Below, one piece after another: positions 24,501 through 35,454 of a DNA stretch of 64,000 nucleotides (position 1 is its first letter; every line of letters starts with the position of its first letter). The position numbers were made by a program, and so were the translations under genes. The notes under the pieces are model-generated. The model was not told the DNA's origin, ran no database searches, and was given only the letters and a program-made list of their open reading frames with translations. Source of the DNA: Apostichopus japonicus. Taxonomy: Eukaryota > Echinodermata > Holothuroidea > Aspidochirotida > Stichopodidae. The stretch lies in NCBI RefSeq assembly GCF_037975245.1, contig NC_092576.1:632501-696500 (forward strand). The letters run 5' to 3'.

Positions 24501-25649
24501 TTCTAGAACGATGTCTTGTTCGCAGCATTCCGGTAACACTGGCTCTGTCTTTTGAACAGGTTTACTAACGGGGATCAAGGTATCCATTGCATCTGGCACT
24601 TTTAACGTCTGGCTACTTGTGCTTGATCGTGTAATGTCGTTAAGGCGAACATCATTTGATGGCCCTCGCTGCCATACTGCCATCTGGGTGGCATGGAAAG
24701 TGTTTTTTCCATCTAGAGTCTCGTCGAGAATGTCGATATTATCGGCTGTGAAGTGCATAAATCTGTCTTGCATAATGTTTGGAGGCATAACAGCTCCAGT
24801 TTGTGGATCCATCGACTTCAGGGTACTTTCTGCCAATGCTGTATCTAATTGCAGAACTTGCTTATAGCTTAGTGTGTGACCAGCCTTGTGAAATAAATCT
24901 ACCAGAACTTTGGACCGTGTTGCCTGATGAAGTGTACTGGCTAGACCAATGTGTTTTGGTGTCCACTTTTTGCCTCCACTTGCAACATACACAATATCTT
25001 GAGCTGTACTTAATATGCTTTGCTTCATTGTATTCTCTCTCTCTCCTTCGCCTATGTTTTCATTTTCAAGCTGAGTGGTACCATTGAATACAAGATTCAA
25101 AAACAGATAGAGGCTATCTGGGATACATTCCAGAGAATCTTCTTCACTGACTGACAAACCTTTGTGGCCTTCTTTTGCCATCAAATCACCACGAATCTTC
25201 AGAGCTACATGTACCAAAGATATAAAAGTGTCGTCTTCAGGCACATACGGTGGTATCGTTAGCAGATCGTCATCCTTGGCTTCTGCGGTTGATTGGCAGA
25301 TATACATTACAGAACCAGTATACTTTATTGGGAGTAAAACGGTTCGTGTTTCTGAACGAGGTCCCTCTGAAACTACAAAGGTTATGACATCCTCAACTTT
25401 CGACCGCAATTTGGTAGTGAAATTAGCTCGGCGACTAATAAATGACTTCGGTATCTGTATATTTGACTCCTCTGCGATTGTCATGTACCGATTCCACACA
25501 TCATCTAGGCAAAGAACGTGGCCTTTCTCTGCTGCATATCTTAGTTCTGTACAGAGCCACTCCATTGGCACATCAGAGAATTCAGTTCCAGCGGAAGAAC
25601 GAGTTTTTGCTACGGATCGTCGGAAATATCCCAAGCATTCCAGATTATA
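21579..25649 (-). CDS. Academ-like transposon protein, main block (XPG-like nuclease + CXC)
   Basis: Open block of 1,356 codons before the stop. It directly follows, in frame, the N-terminal block across one TAA (25650-25652). Numbering from the codon at 25634, the C-terminal third reads like an XPG/FEN nuclease: CLVIDG (Asp 951), VVFDRYREESIK (Asp 994), SHEEVDTRL (Glu 1091/1092, Asp 1094), SAQDTDVLLLL (Asp 1115/1117) and HALTGCDTTSYFFG (Asp 1174). These correspond to the metal-binding acidic residues and the loop after them in that superfamily. The last 45 residues hold a cysteine cluster (CGC, CNTMQCKC, CGC and a final C) of CXC type, probably DNA-binding. The first 900 residues match no domain I can name. 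No ATG lies near the block start, so it is not a separate gene. The likely role is transposase/nuclease of the element, by inference. Confidence 0.8.
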   Translation of the reverse strand, partial: YNLECLGYFRRSVAKTRSSAGTEFSDVPMEWLCTELRYAAEKGHVLCLDDVWNRYMTIAEESNIQIPKSFISRRANFTTKLRSKVEDVITFVVSEGPRSETRTVLLPIKYTGSVMYICQSTAEAKDDDLLTIPPYVPEDDTFISLVHVALKIRGDLMAKEGHKGLSVSEEDSLECIPDSLYLFLNLVFNGTTQLENENIGEGERENTMKQSILSTAQDIVYVASGGKKWTPKHIGLASTLHQATRSKVLVDLFHKAGHTLSYKQVLQLDTALAESTLKSMDPQTGAVMPPNIMQDRFMHFTADNIDILDETLDGKNTFHATQMAVWQRGPSNDVRLNDITRSSTSSQTLKVPDAMDTLIPVSKPVQKTEPVLPECCEQDIVLEQSECATKCAREAFATDLTFNILRQRGTVTSSWTVFNEKISSQSQPMTSVGYMPIIQAPAHEYDTLNTVVRRCFQVSAHAGQEFTVLTVDQALYCKLMELKWAHPEEYKNLIPRLGGLHISMNFLNVIGTHMEGSGLAEVWIEAGIFGQNTAQQAMNGKSYNKATRAHKLTVQALWRLLGPSIPHHIDATDKQMYGDISQADTQDLIGILNSQSFGRIMENFEEKRREENVNFDFWWKYIKMVETLLMITLAQRDGVWDLHLFAFREMLPYFLRYDHYNYGRWGPVYLAEMSQLPADVLTEFQRGNFVVKGSNRRFNQVDPDQAQEWLNGTGKRGGGIVGITKTSSALTRWALSYNLRSPIALETRRMYHMSHTDRHCRNEEMPSRQEKGNTDEQSLVSVFQRFKVFDPTVQPTALQSIVTKDLADEQIQDSLLNAQTYGKQQLQEFVKDRLVIDLNKSSPNKSLYDPITKNNAPTFETLYEVKISGSDKDKTKILKTDRNILQRLIIAYAGGRKVDLDTVLKHELMPVPLALANVNGTLRTGNKAILADVITAEVECPANIDFNKSTACLVIDGQVRVIAVGKPTNAKTFGDLADEFTKSIYQSGSNYCRIDVVFDRYREESIKSMTRQRRSKTIRPIRRVIEGRDVPLPSSWSNFISSPDNKSDLARFLSEQLLENAPPDKEVVVAGGFENEQELKSSHTATNIMPLRASHEEVDTRLVLHAVNIPFDTVVVSAQDTDVLLLLVAHFHRVQCNHLWMMAGTKKKRKYIPVDAVRQKLPTGSENALLPFHALTGCDTTSYFFGHTKKTAWRVFATHFELLSSLGEGLLNADKISSTEKFVSLMYGVDTASVDTARRIMFEKAKKHECLPPTSNSLHHHIQRVHFQTMVWKEAHCPTPDLPDPADMGWKRGDTGLRPILMTLDPIPDVCVELISCGCTTACNTMQCKCRKARIPCIGQCGCRKRGPECFNVRDN

Positions 25650-26189
25650 TTACCCTTCTGCAGCTATTAGATCATTTATACCAGAAAGGTGAATGCCCAT
25701 TGTTTGATGAAACTTAGCATCTGTTAATATGCTCTCACTTAATTCAAGCGACATAATAGATCTAAGTCTCTGTTGAGTAAACTTCTGACAAAACATGCAA
25801 AGTTTCCAGTTAATTGGAGCTACACTACTTCGGCGTTTTGAGGACCAGGTTTGCGAAGGGGTGCTGCTGGAGGCTTCATCATCTGCAGATTTGCTTGAGC
25901 TACATATTGGTTCCAATCTCTTCAGTTTGGTACTGTCTGTATATGGACGGTAACATTTCATGTGCCATGTTAAAGCTGGTATTGGTTCAGAGTTCAAAAG
26001 TCCTGTAAGGCGGTCAGTTACTTCCCGGAAGTTATCATTCTTTGATTTTCTTCTAGTTGCAGTTGCTTTGGTTAAAGTGTTCATTCCTTGTGTACCGGGT
26101 TTGCTAAGTTTACCGCCTCTTTCTTGGCAAAGTATGCATAGCGTGGTGTCTACAGAAGATGGTCTCTTCAAGCAAATTACCGGATCCAT
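25650..26189 (-). CDS. Academ-like transposon protein, N-terminal block
   Basis: 179 codons from the ATG at 26187-26189 to TAA at 25650-25652, same frame as the main block. It contains two Cys pairs (CILCQ near the start and CMFCQ near the end) and LTWHMKCYRPYT, suggesting a small zinc-binding N-terminal region. The Met chosen is the first ATG. The frame runs upstream of it without ATG to 26240 and crosses a good splice-acceptor-like stretch (CACTTTTCAG near 26222), so a 5' untranslated exon is possible. Sequence on both sides of the TAA reads as one continuous protein, so this block and the next are best taken as one gene broken by a single nonsense change. Confidence 0.75.
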   Translation of the reverse strand: MDPVICLKRPSSVDTTLCILCQERGGKLSKPGTQGMNTLTKATATRRKSKNDNFREVTDRLTGLLNSEPIPALTWHMKCYRPYTDSTKLKRLEPICSSSKSADDEASSSTPSQTWSSKRRSSVAPINWKLCMFCQKFTQQRLRSIMSLELSESILTDAKFHQTMGIHLSGINDLIAAEG

Positions 26190-26871
26190 TCTCAACTCAA
26201 CACGTTTTAAAGTCTGGTAATCTGAAAAGTGATGAAACAATCAAATATTGTGACACCCTGTGGTCCGAAAGTTATTTAGTGCATTTAATGAAACTATTTT
26301 TTAACTCTAAAACTAGATATTTTTGTCAACGGGCATTTAGTCAGGATTCCAGAAATATTATGTTTGAGCCATGATATTCTTCAAAATAGTCGTAAATCAC
26401 GTTTGAACAGTTGTGAATCACGATCAAAGCATTGGCCTATTAATCTCACACAATAACTGACTAAGCCTACATAAAGCTAGGCCTAGACCAGGCTTATTAA
26501 CTTCATTGGCCTATTAACTTCACACACTAGGCTAGGCTAAACTAAACTAGGCTTTAGGCCTACCTACCAGACATTCATCCCGAAACACCAAGAAATTGGC
26601 TTCATAGCTTGAGATAATTACCCTAGTATTATTCCTTGCATTCATACTGACCTTTTCAGTCTTTTTCTGACTGTTTGTACGTGTATTTGAGCTGTTTTCA
26701 CTGGAAAACTAATTACGAATCCACCGTGCGGTCATTCCGTGATTGCGCAATGTAGTAAAATTCCCCAGACTGGCCATATACCCATTCCTTGGAAAATCTG
26801 CTGTAAAATCTTCTAGAATTTGCCTATGCTTAACTGGCTACAGATTAAAAAGCTCTACCGTTTTCAGGCTT

Positions 26872-26896
26872 TTTTTTGGGGGGGGGGGGGGGGGGT
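26872..26896 (+). repeat. T-run into a long poly-G tract
   Basis: Eight Ts followed by about 18 Gs upstream of the element's gene. A G-quadruplex on the + strand is possible. Confidence 0.85.
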
Positions 26897-26944
26897 ACTG
26901 GGTTACGGAGCTAGAATGTTGTTGAAATTGATCACTTGTTTTGT

Positions 26945-27332
26945 TGGATCATCCGACATTAGGATTCAAAGGGTTTTAAATCTTCAATTATGCATCAAAA
27001 CAGTGGCTATTCTGAATTTATGCAAATTAAGGGTCAACTTATGACCCAATGATACAACTATTATTATAATTGCATTCTTTGACCTTACAAACAAGGGTAT
27101 TGACGCAAGAACAAAGTCTTTACGTCCTTTAAATATTGTGTTATGCACAAAATTCATCAAAATGTCGGCCATTTTGAATTTATGCAAATTAGGCATGCTC
27201 CTTTCCAAAATTCAGCTTGGGGACCAGACTTTCTGTAATCAGCATAAAATTTCACTTAAGAAGAACCATTTCAATTGCTTGTACTCAAAAATGCCTTCGA
27301 CAAGTTTCTTTATGAGAAATGGAACCAGTCTA
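26945..27332 (-). repeat. right inverted/subterminal repeats of the Academ-like element
   Basis: Mirror of 20901-21410. Read in reverse it has the terminus TAGACTGGTTCCA, AAGGCATTTTTGAGTACAAG, CCCCAAGCTGAATTTTG, then two TTTGCATAAATTCA units about 170 bp apart. Confidence 0.85.
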
Positions 27333-27759
27333 ATAGTTGTGCGTCTGTAATCTAGCCTAGCCAGGACTGTGATGTGTGCTTTTCGTTTGTATGACTAAAG
27401 TAGGACTAGTACTAGTATGAGGCGTAAAATAAACAAGTGTAATGACAGGTTTTCAGCTAGTTTTCTATGCATTTCAGGTGTGAAGATAAACGTAAATGTC
27501 ATTAACTAACGCATACTCTAATTCATTACCTGATATCCATTTTGTTCCTCGTATGCCTGTCAAAATCTGACATTCTGAGTCGCTTCGTTTGTTCGCAACG
27601 AGCACAGTGTGCAAAGCTGCTATATATTGTGTGTGGTGTTTTTCGTGTTTCGCGCAACTGGTAACGACAACTGGACCTATTTTGATGCCCATGGATTGCG
27701 TATGACGTCACAAATCGCCAGTTGGCCAAACTCTCTCTATATACGGCTCTGGTTGTAAC

Positions 27760-28633
27760 AGTTGTAACACCCCTCCACTATGAAATAAACGAAAACGATT
27801 GTTGGTCATGCTTTTGACCCGATATTATAATGAACTTACCCTTTTTAAGTACACACGCGAGAGTTGACGTGAAACTGAAACAAATGGTGCTTATGTTTAA
27901 AATCTGTAATATACCTTCTACAGATGAGACTTCTACAGATGAGAATTGTTTTTGCTCGTTTGCTGAAAATGAAATGAAACTGGCTGTAAATATTATTATA
28001 AACATGTAAAACTCAGTACTTGGCACTAATTTAATAAGTGTAACTGTTTGGAAATCTTCTCAGTATTATTGCTTAGGACATTTGGTAACAAGACATGTGA
28101 TGGTAAAGTATATACTGGTATGTGTAGAGTGAGCCTTCTTGGTCTCTGGCCTATGGTGAGACCAAAGTGTAGAACAGGGCTATCTCACTATACACGTGTA
28201 GTTAACATTGTCTCTTAAATTTATAATAACTTTATTGTTTAATTGTTTTTGCCTGATTGTTAAGAGTGCATTATTTAAATTATATTATAGCAAAGAAAAA
28301 AAAGAGTAGGATATTTGTCTTGGTACTTTTTGTTTGTTTTGTTATGTGTATTGAATTCCTCTCATTAGTTTTGTCAGATGTTAACCAACATAACGGATAA
28401 GTAGTTTAAGCTTTCCAAAAGTATGAAGGTGGATCCCAATGTTACCTTGAATTAAAATACCCTCTACGATTCAAACACATGTTATGGCTCCATTAACGAA
28501 TTCTGGATGCAATTGAAGTGTTCACTGTGTATCGAAAACTATATTGTTAGCAGTCTTTCTAAATGTCGAACTTTACACTCGGTGGGTAGTAGTTTTTTTT
28601 ATGTTTCAACCGTTCAATTTATGTTATTCAATG
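27760..28633. other. intergenic, no gene seen
   Basis: AT-rich, short frames only, no motif or repeat boundary recognised. Confidence 0.45.
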
Positions 28634-28641
28634 GTATTGAT

Positions 28642-31507
28642 CAGGGGCGTCAATCCGATTTGAAACATGGCGGTGGGGGGACGTAATCGATTCGAGTATT
28701 CCGGCCGTAAGTACTATCTAAGAGGAGCGCCACCATGAGTTGGCATGCAGTATACCAAGAAAATTTCAGATTTCAATACCTGCCAGATCGCTGGAGATGG
28801 CACTTGCCAGGCTGGATAGCAGCATATCTAGTTGCGTGATTTCGGGAGTAAATTACATATTCGTCACTCAAGAAATCTGCAATAAAGTTCAAGCGGCCTT
28901 AATTTTTGGTGGATTATTTCTTTTATAAGTGATTCCAATTGACATGAACATTGAACCCAGTGCAAGTTGACAAGTGATGCAGCGAACTGGAAAACCCAGC
29001 TCCATTTTGCCCATGTTTCAAGTTGGAATACCCCTAATTTGTTCGAATCCAAGACAACTAACAATCTCTGAATAAATGTACTTCGAAATGGGCACAATGA
29101 GTAGGCGTGAAGCGTAGAAGAAATGTTTGGCCGAAAATGCCTCCCAGATCGCTAGAAATGGCACTTCTCAGGCCTTGCAAGTTGCATCTTAGCATTTCCT
29201 ATTTGAAATTAGTAGCGATATTATAAAAACGAAGGGTCGCCCCTTCGCCCCGTTGGCTACGCGCTTGTATAGGAACGATGTCCCAAAAGGTCCCCTGACA
29301 TATATGCGAAAGAAGCTATTCGCCGCGACTGCATGTGAGTTTCTCGACTTGCCATCCTGGGAGTCATACCACAAATTGGTTCATTTCCTCATACGCCATT
29401 ATTAATAATTTAAATAACTAACTAATTGCGCACATTCCAGATCCGAGTTCGTATAGTGAGCTTAGCGCAAATTTGGTCAAAAGTCGTCATACGCCAGCAT
29501 GTTAAACCACCAATGACTTGTAATGCCACTCGTGACACACTTCCAATGCCACTGTGTCACTTTAAATGACTTGCTAGGTTACGAGAATAAATTTCTATGA
29601 AATTTGAAACAAGGATGGCAAAAAATAACCATTTAATTTATATTTTTAGGACCTCACACATGCGCATGTATTGTCAGACTTAGAATAGGTCCCATGTGAG
29701 TGGTGGCTAAAGTGATGAAGGAATAAAAATAAATCAGTGGTTGTTCGTTGGAGTCCTCACGCAAGTTACCTCGGTTGCTAGGTGGATCTGCATTTGGTAA
29801 TAGGGTGAATTCTGGTCGGAGCGAACTATGTAACCACCGTGTACCCAGTGTTCTCAATGTGGAGTAAACTCCGGTGTCACTCAACAACAAGGTAACATGG
29901 GATGCGCTGCCACGGAATATGCTCCCTTTTCATTTCCCCAATATTAGGGAACGGGAACCGTCTTTGAAACACCATCCACACCTAAACAACAAATAATAAT
30001 AATAATAATAACTAAGATTTAAGTTTAGAAGGATTAAGTTTCAGTTTGTTAAGTTTCACCCAAGTGTTGATTTAAGAAAAGTTGCTCTGAATTAAACTGA
30101 CTTTAGTTTGGATATCAGTTGGGTCATCTAGGTAACTTTAGTCCATATCTGCGTATCATCTGCATACATGTGAAAAGAGATGTTAGACTTACTAGCTAAT
30201 AAATCATTGAGAGGCTTAGTATATAAAGTAAATAATACGGGACCTAAGACACTTCCCTGTGGGACACCACAATTAAGTTTATGGTTTGACGATTGATGGA
30301 TTAAAATTTGAACCTAAAATATTCTGTCAGTCAAGTAAGATTTCAAAATGTCTAAAGCTGTGCCAGAAAATCCGAACAATTTTTGAAATCTATCAAGAAA
30401 AAAGGATCTATAGTATCAAATGCTGCACTAAGGTCTAAAAGTAACATTATAACTGCATGACGAGAGTCAAGGGATATTAACAGCCTATCAGAAATAGCTG
30501 TTAATGCAGTTTCTACACTGTGACCAGACCTATAGGCAGATTGATAAGGTGGATATGCATCAAGTTTGGACAGAAGATCGTGAATACGAATTGAAACAAT
30601 CTTTTCTAGTAGTTTGGATGCAAAGCTTAGATTTGAAACAGGTCTATAATTACTTAATGTATTAGGATCCTGGTTATACTTTTCAATAAGGGTCTAATAA
30701 TAGCTAGCTTCATGGTACTAGGGAAAATGCCTTTTATTAAGCAGTTGTTGAATATTTGAGCATATAATGGTAATAACATAGGCATACATCTCTGTAAAAT
30801 ATTTGAAGGTAATGGATCGAGCTTACAAGTTTTGAGTTTAGAACATTGCAAAATAGATTGAAGTTCTTCTACTGATGTGGGGGTAAAACAGCTAATTTTG
30901 TAATGACAGTCACGGCCGTTACCTGGAGGAATAGAAACCTGATCTTCTGAATCAAGATCACTTATTATCTTAGCATTTTTAGATACAAAATAATCAGCAA
31001 ACAAATTTGGAAGATTGGGAGTATCGAACTTGGTAGGCAAAACATTGTGCACTGATGATCCTGTAATACGATAAAAGATCTTAAACAAATCTACTTGATT
31101 CTGTGTAGAAATATGTGCAGGCTTTGGCTCTAGCTATGAAGTGCCGTCTCTTATGATAATGACGGAGCGCACTACTCTTCTACTGGAATCGCTAGTTGTA
31201 GGCTCCGGCCGCACCGTTATCCGCACACAGCTTGTGGTTTCAATCTCAAGTTTGGCTCGTCGCGACAAACAGACAAAAGTTGTAGGTCTACCGATGTGAA
31301 AAATCTCGGTCACTTTTCATAGAACTGAACTTCTAATATTTGATGATATGAATCTTGAGATGTGTAAGCCCTAACCGAATAGAGCCACGACACTGCTCTT
31401 TTTCCAGATGTGTGTGTGCGTTGGGGGGGGGGGCATTTGATATGGTGTACCCCACCCATCGAAATGTTAGGGGGCGTGTTCCCCGTCCCCAAGAATTGAC
31501 GCCCATG
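28642..31507 (+). mobile_element. hAT-like element (TSD GTATTGAT)
   Basis: Left end CAGGGGCGTCAATC, right end the reverse complement of CATGGGCGTCAATT. GTATTGAT lies immediately outside both ends (28634-28641, 31508-31515). G-rich stretches sit just inside both ends (about 28672-28680, 31421-31433). Two similar internal blocks near 28785 and 29145 share CAGATCGCT and ATGGCACTT. No transposase was found. About 1.1 kb of the interior is a LINE. An 8-bp duplication and CA-start ends fit hAT. Confidence 0.88.
30010..31125 (-). pseudogene. L2-like LINE reverse transcriptase, nested in the hAT-like element
   Basis: Antisense. 31088-30654 reads LQSILQCSKLKTCKLDPLP (the usual start of L2/CR1-type reverse transcriptase), then PLYAQIFNNCLIKGIFPS and MKLAIIRPLLK. 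After a frameshift come NYRPVSNLSFASKLLEKIVS, YQSAYRSGHSVETALTA and LLLDLSAAFDTID (first catalytic Asp). After another break, [20 protein letters not shown] and [10 protein letters not shown] (catalytic Asp-Asp), then TWVKLNKLKLNPSK. Frameshifts plus a stop at 30128-30130 make it inactive. It ends in an (AAT)n tract near 29995-30010. Confidence 0.88.
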
Positions 31508-31515
31508 GTATTGAT

Positions 31516-32940
31516 TACAGGACAAAACAGGAGATATTTGACATCTTCGAAAAGGTGACGTTCATACCATCAACCATGATTTGAAGTAACCTAGGAAACA
31601 CAGATAACAAAACGGGTAAAATACCTCAAATTTAAAAAAAGATTAAGTTTTGTTTTAAAGAAAGAAATTATACAGAAAATGCAATCCTTACCTTAGTAAA
31701 GAAATTTAACATTGTTATTAAGATTTCAAAGGAATGAAGTAAAAAGGCCTTAACGGCATAACGTTTAGGCAAGAACTCGCAAAAGGTAATGAAAATGATG
31801 TTTTAGAACACAATGTTTGAACTCCCGTTTTCATGGTGTGTTCAAATGTATACACTGAAATTCTATTGATATATTAACCTGCGCAACAGGCCGTGATATC
31901 ACATACGGACGAATCATCAAGCCATATTTGTCTCTCCTTGTTTAAATAAGATCCTTATCAATGGAAGTGTGCTCGGTATTCATTTTGTTTTCCAACTTAC
32001 CTTATATATTACTATAAAAATGGCATCATAAGTGGTAATTTTATTTTAATACGCTCCTCCGATTAACGAATAATGAAGGAATGCTTTATAACATAACAAT
32101 TAAAGCAGCCACGAAGATTTTAGGCCAGTTTTGATCTCATTACTTTCTATCCAAATATACCGTACGCGTCAGATTTTATTGAACAAATTAATTGATGCTG
32201 AGGTAAAACATAAGGTTTTTAGTCGCTGTGATATCAAAACCACAGCAATTAGAGAAAGTTCAGTGAATATTCGATATTTACCCTTATCATTAACAATAAA
32301 GACTTATCATAGTCATAGAAGTTCTCGATTAGCGGAAACAGCTGAACATCGAATAAAGTTCCATTTGTGGTTGGAGGATGGAAACGAAGCGTAGATTGTG
32401 TGTTAGATATTTTATTTTGGCTAAGTTCCGAAAAATCTTCGACGTTTCTTGGCTGAATTCTTTCATTATTGACCGACCACTGAAGATCAGTGGTGGGTTA
32501 ACACGAAGGATATGGCAGAACTTATCCAGTGTCTCGTTCGTCTCGATACGGAATAATCTCCATTAGTTACATTACAATTTCAAACTTGAATGTAAAACAG
32601 TATTGGAAGAACTAAATAAGAAAATAAACAAACACTGTTTGTTATAAGAAGGCGCAACCGTAGATTTCAATATAGGACCTACACTTTATATGTATTGTTA
32701 AAAGGAAAAACTTTTTGTCATAGCTAGTGCAAGTCTTTCTAAAGCTTTCTACGATCCTAGCTACAATTAAAAGTATGTAACATAAATTAAGCAATCTATA
32801 ATATCAAATTATCATCAGCTGACAAAATATACAAATTAAAATATATTATCGAATATTGTATCTGGGCAAAAATCTCCAAAGAGAAAAACTACTCTATTTT
32901 CGAAATGACATCTTATAGTTTCTAACAAAAATCATATATA
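31516..32940. other. intergenic, no gene seen
   Basis: AT-rich sequence without recognisable coding sequence. If the Ig gene continues leftward, its next exon could be here or beyond, but I cannot identify one. Confidence 0.4.
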
Positions 32941-32949
32941 TCATATATC

Positions 32950-32972
32950 TAAAAATCAAAGAAAATGTATCA

Positions 32973-33028
<56 letters not shown>

Positions 33029-33206
33029 ATACATTTTCTTTGATATTTAGATATTTATATATATATATATATATATATATTTACACATATATATATATAT
33101 ATATTTATATGTAAATATATATATAAATATATATATAAATACGAATATATAAATATATATATAAATATAAATAAATATAAATATATATATATACATATAT
33201 ATATGC
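32950..33206. repeat. AT microsatellite inside a short hairpin
   Basis: AAAGAAAATGTATCAATATA (about 32958-32977) and its reverse complement (about 33023-33042) flank an (AT)n core. A further run of AT, ATAA and TATAAATA repeats reaches 33206. The open frame of Tyr/Ile repeats across it is meaningless. Confidence 0.9.
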
Positions 33207-34057
<851 letters not shown>

Positions 34058-34064
34058 AACTTAC

Positions 34065-34407
34065 CATTTACTTCTACCTGATACTCCACAACTACGTGGT
34101 GAATACTCTCCACACATGAATAGTTCCCTTCGTTCGATAAAGAAACGTTCCTGATATGTAATGAATGACTCTTTGGTATTAATTCACTATTTTTTGGATT
34201 GAATGGATATGATTTTGCGAATAAAGTATCGTCATTGTGAAACCATGTTAGTGAGTTATTCGCTACCTCCTCTAGAGTAGAACAGTTCAGAATCAGGTCG
34301 TCGTGAAGATTAACAGTTATTGTTTGTCTAAAATTTATATCCGCAATGACGTGATGAACATCCCAAATGAAGAAAAATGTCCACCACTGAAATGAAAGGA
34401 CAACCAT
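34065..34407 (-). CDS. immunoglobulin-domain exon with signal peptide
   Basis: Antisense exon from the ATG at 34405-34407 to a consensus donor (exon ends ...AATG, intron starts GTAAGTT at 34064). About 114 codons. Residues 1-22 are strongly hydrophobic (WWTFFFIW core) and fit a signal peptide. Then a V/I-type Ig fold: Cys42 in LILNCS, Trp55 in LTWFH, LHIRNVSLSNEGNYSC with Cys98, then a final strand (VVVEYQVEV). NEGNYSC is the usual D-x-G-x-Y-x-C motif with Asn for Asp. The exon ends in phase 1, as Ig exons normally do. An alternative first boundary is the acceptor-like TTTCATTTCAG inside the signal peptide. Probably the first exon of a secreted or membrane receptor; later exons not found. Confidence 0.72.
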
Positions 34408-34639
34408 CTTTGTACTATGATAGATGTCGTCTCTTTTTCACGACACGCAACATTTCCTTGTTTAATATCAGTGATATGAGTACTGTTTGTCCATTCCTCT
34501 GTAAGCCACGAAGATAGTCTGCCAGTAATCATTTGGCTGATAGGAATATTTAAAGATTCGATTATTACCTCCACGAAAGTGTCCCTATTCTGATAGTTGG
34601 TTAGAATGTTTTTGGACGTATAGTTATGATTCCATCCGT

Positions 34640-35130
34640 TATCAAAATGTTACGTTATCTTTCTACTTGAAGCGTTTAAGTCTCTCAATCCGTTAGAATG
34701 TTTCTTACAGGGTGGAATATCATTTATATTTTTGTGTGGGATATATACACTGACTGTTCTACTGCGCAATATAAATGTGTAACTGAGAAAGTATGAGAAC
34801 GAAAGTAACGAATGTTCTAGATTGAGAGTGAAAACTACGATGTGTGAATTATCGATCAATAACAATGACAAACAGAGAAGAGAAAATGAAGATAATATTG
34901 CATACCTGGCATTTGTATCGACATCTGAGAATTGAGCAATTACAATGGTTAACAGAGAAGAGAAAATGAAAATCATATTGCTTAACTGGCAGTTGTATTG
35001 AAATCTGAGAATAACAGCAACTGATGTTCTAGATGGAAAGTGAAACTACGACGGCAAAGCAATAGTAATCGCAAGCAGGGAGATAAAGTTAAAATAACAT
35101 TGCCTACTTGGCAATTTTATTGACATTATG
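34640..35130. repeat. degenerate tandem repeat with a signal-peptide-like frame
   Basis: Phrases AACAGAGAAGAGAAAATGAA, GTTCTAGAT and CTGGCA-TTGTAT recur two to three times between 34810 and 35110. On the minus strand one copy reads MIFIFSSLLTIVIAQF, like a signal peptide, followed by CAG|GTATGC, like a donor. It lies upstream of the Ig exon and could be an alternative first exon, but the repeat context makes chance likely. Confidence 0.45.
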
Positions 35131-35454
35131 ATAAGCACAATTAGCCGCATGTGTTATTTTAGGTATAAGTTTACATGTCACGATGACAATTAATGCACTG
35201 AAAAGATATCGGGACAATATGTTTTGGTATGAGAAATTCAGTGGCTTGACTATAATCATTCTGAAAAAAAGTCAAACAAATGCTGTAGTTTACCTCTTTG
35301 CTTGGTGCAACTGTGAACAATTATAGTATTAAAAGTGTCATTTTCAAAATCTAGTAATCAAATTCTTGAAAATTCTCAATCGTTAACCTTTACTAATTGA
35401 ACAGCTAAAGGGATTCCATATACTCATAGCTGGTACAGTAATTACTGTTCATGT
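35131..35454. other. intergenic, no gene seen
   Basis: AT-rich, no motif recognised. Confidence 0.4.

Larger units (their letters stand above)
20901..27332 (-). mobile_element. Academ-like DNA transposon, 6.4 kb
   Basis: The terminal inverted repeats start TAGACTGGTTCCA, extend imperfectly for several hundred bp, and are flanked by ATA on both sides (20898-20900 and 27333-27335). The copy at 57079-61314 shows the uninterrupted site (on its minus strand GATGCTATAGTTGTG), with one ATA. The element carries one large antisense gene in two in-frame blocks. A nuclease layout like XPG/FEN, a C-terminal CXC cluster and a 3-bp duplication are the features I associate with Academ transposons. No helicase domain was seen, which would place it with the helicase-free branch. 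Assignment is from memory of family traits. Confidence 0.8.
17118..27751 (+). mobile_element. non-autonomous DNA transposon (8-bp TSD), interrupted by an inner transposon
   Basis: The ends are inverted repeats starting CAGAGCCGTATATAGAGAGA, about 31 bp identical, at 17118 and (reverse) 27751. Both ends are flanked by the same 8 bp, GTTGTAAC (17110-17117 and 27752-27759). The outer sequence is only 17118-20900 plus 27336-27751, about 4.2 kb; the rest is an inserted transposon. The other copy, 57079-61314, matches it in reverse orientation end to end. No transposase is recognisable in the outer part. It includes TAGGCCTA-rich stretches (17430-18350) and a CR1 LINE tail. An 8-bp duplication and a CA-start terminus fit hAT, P or KDZ superfamilies; which one is not decided. 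Confidence 0.9.

Noticed and set aside
20901..27332. Reading the whole 17118-27751 interval as one autonomous 10.6-kb transposon
   Set aside because: The gene-bearing part has its own inverted ends and ATA duplication, and the 57079-61314 copy lacks exactly that part.
27474..27692. Frame conserved at 27474-27692, 56845-57108 and 57041-57356
   Set aside because: Conserved only because it lies in the shared terminal region of the outer transposon. The frames begin or end in different contexts and have no recognised domain.
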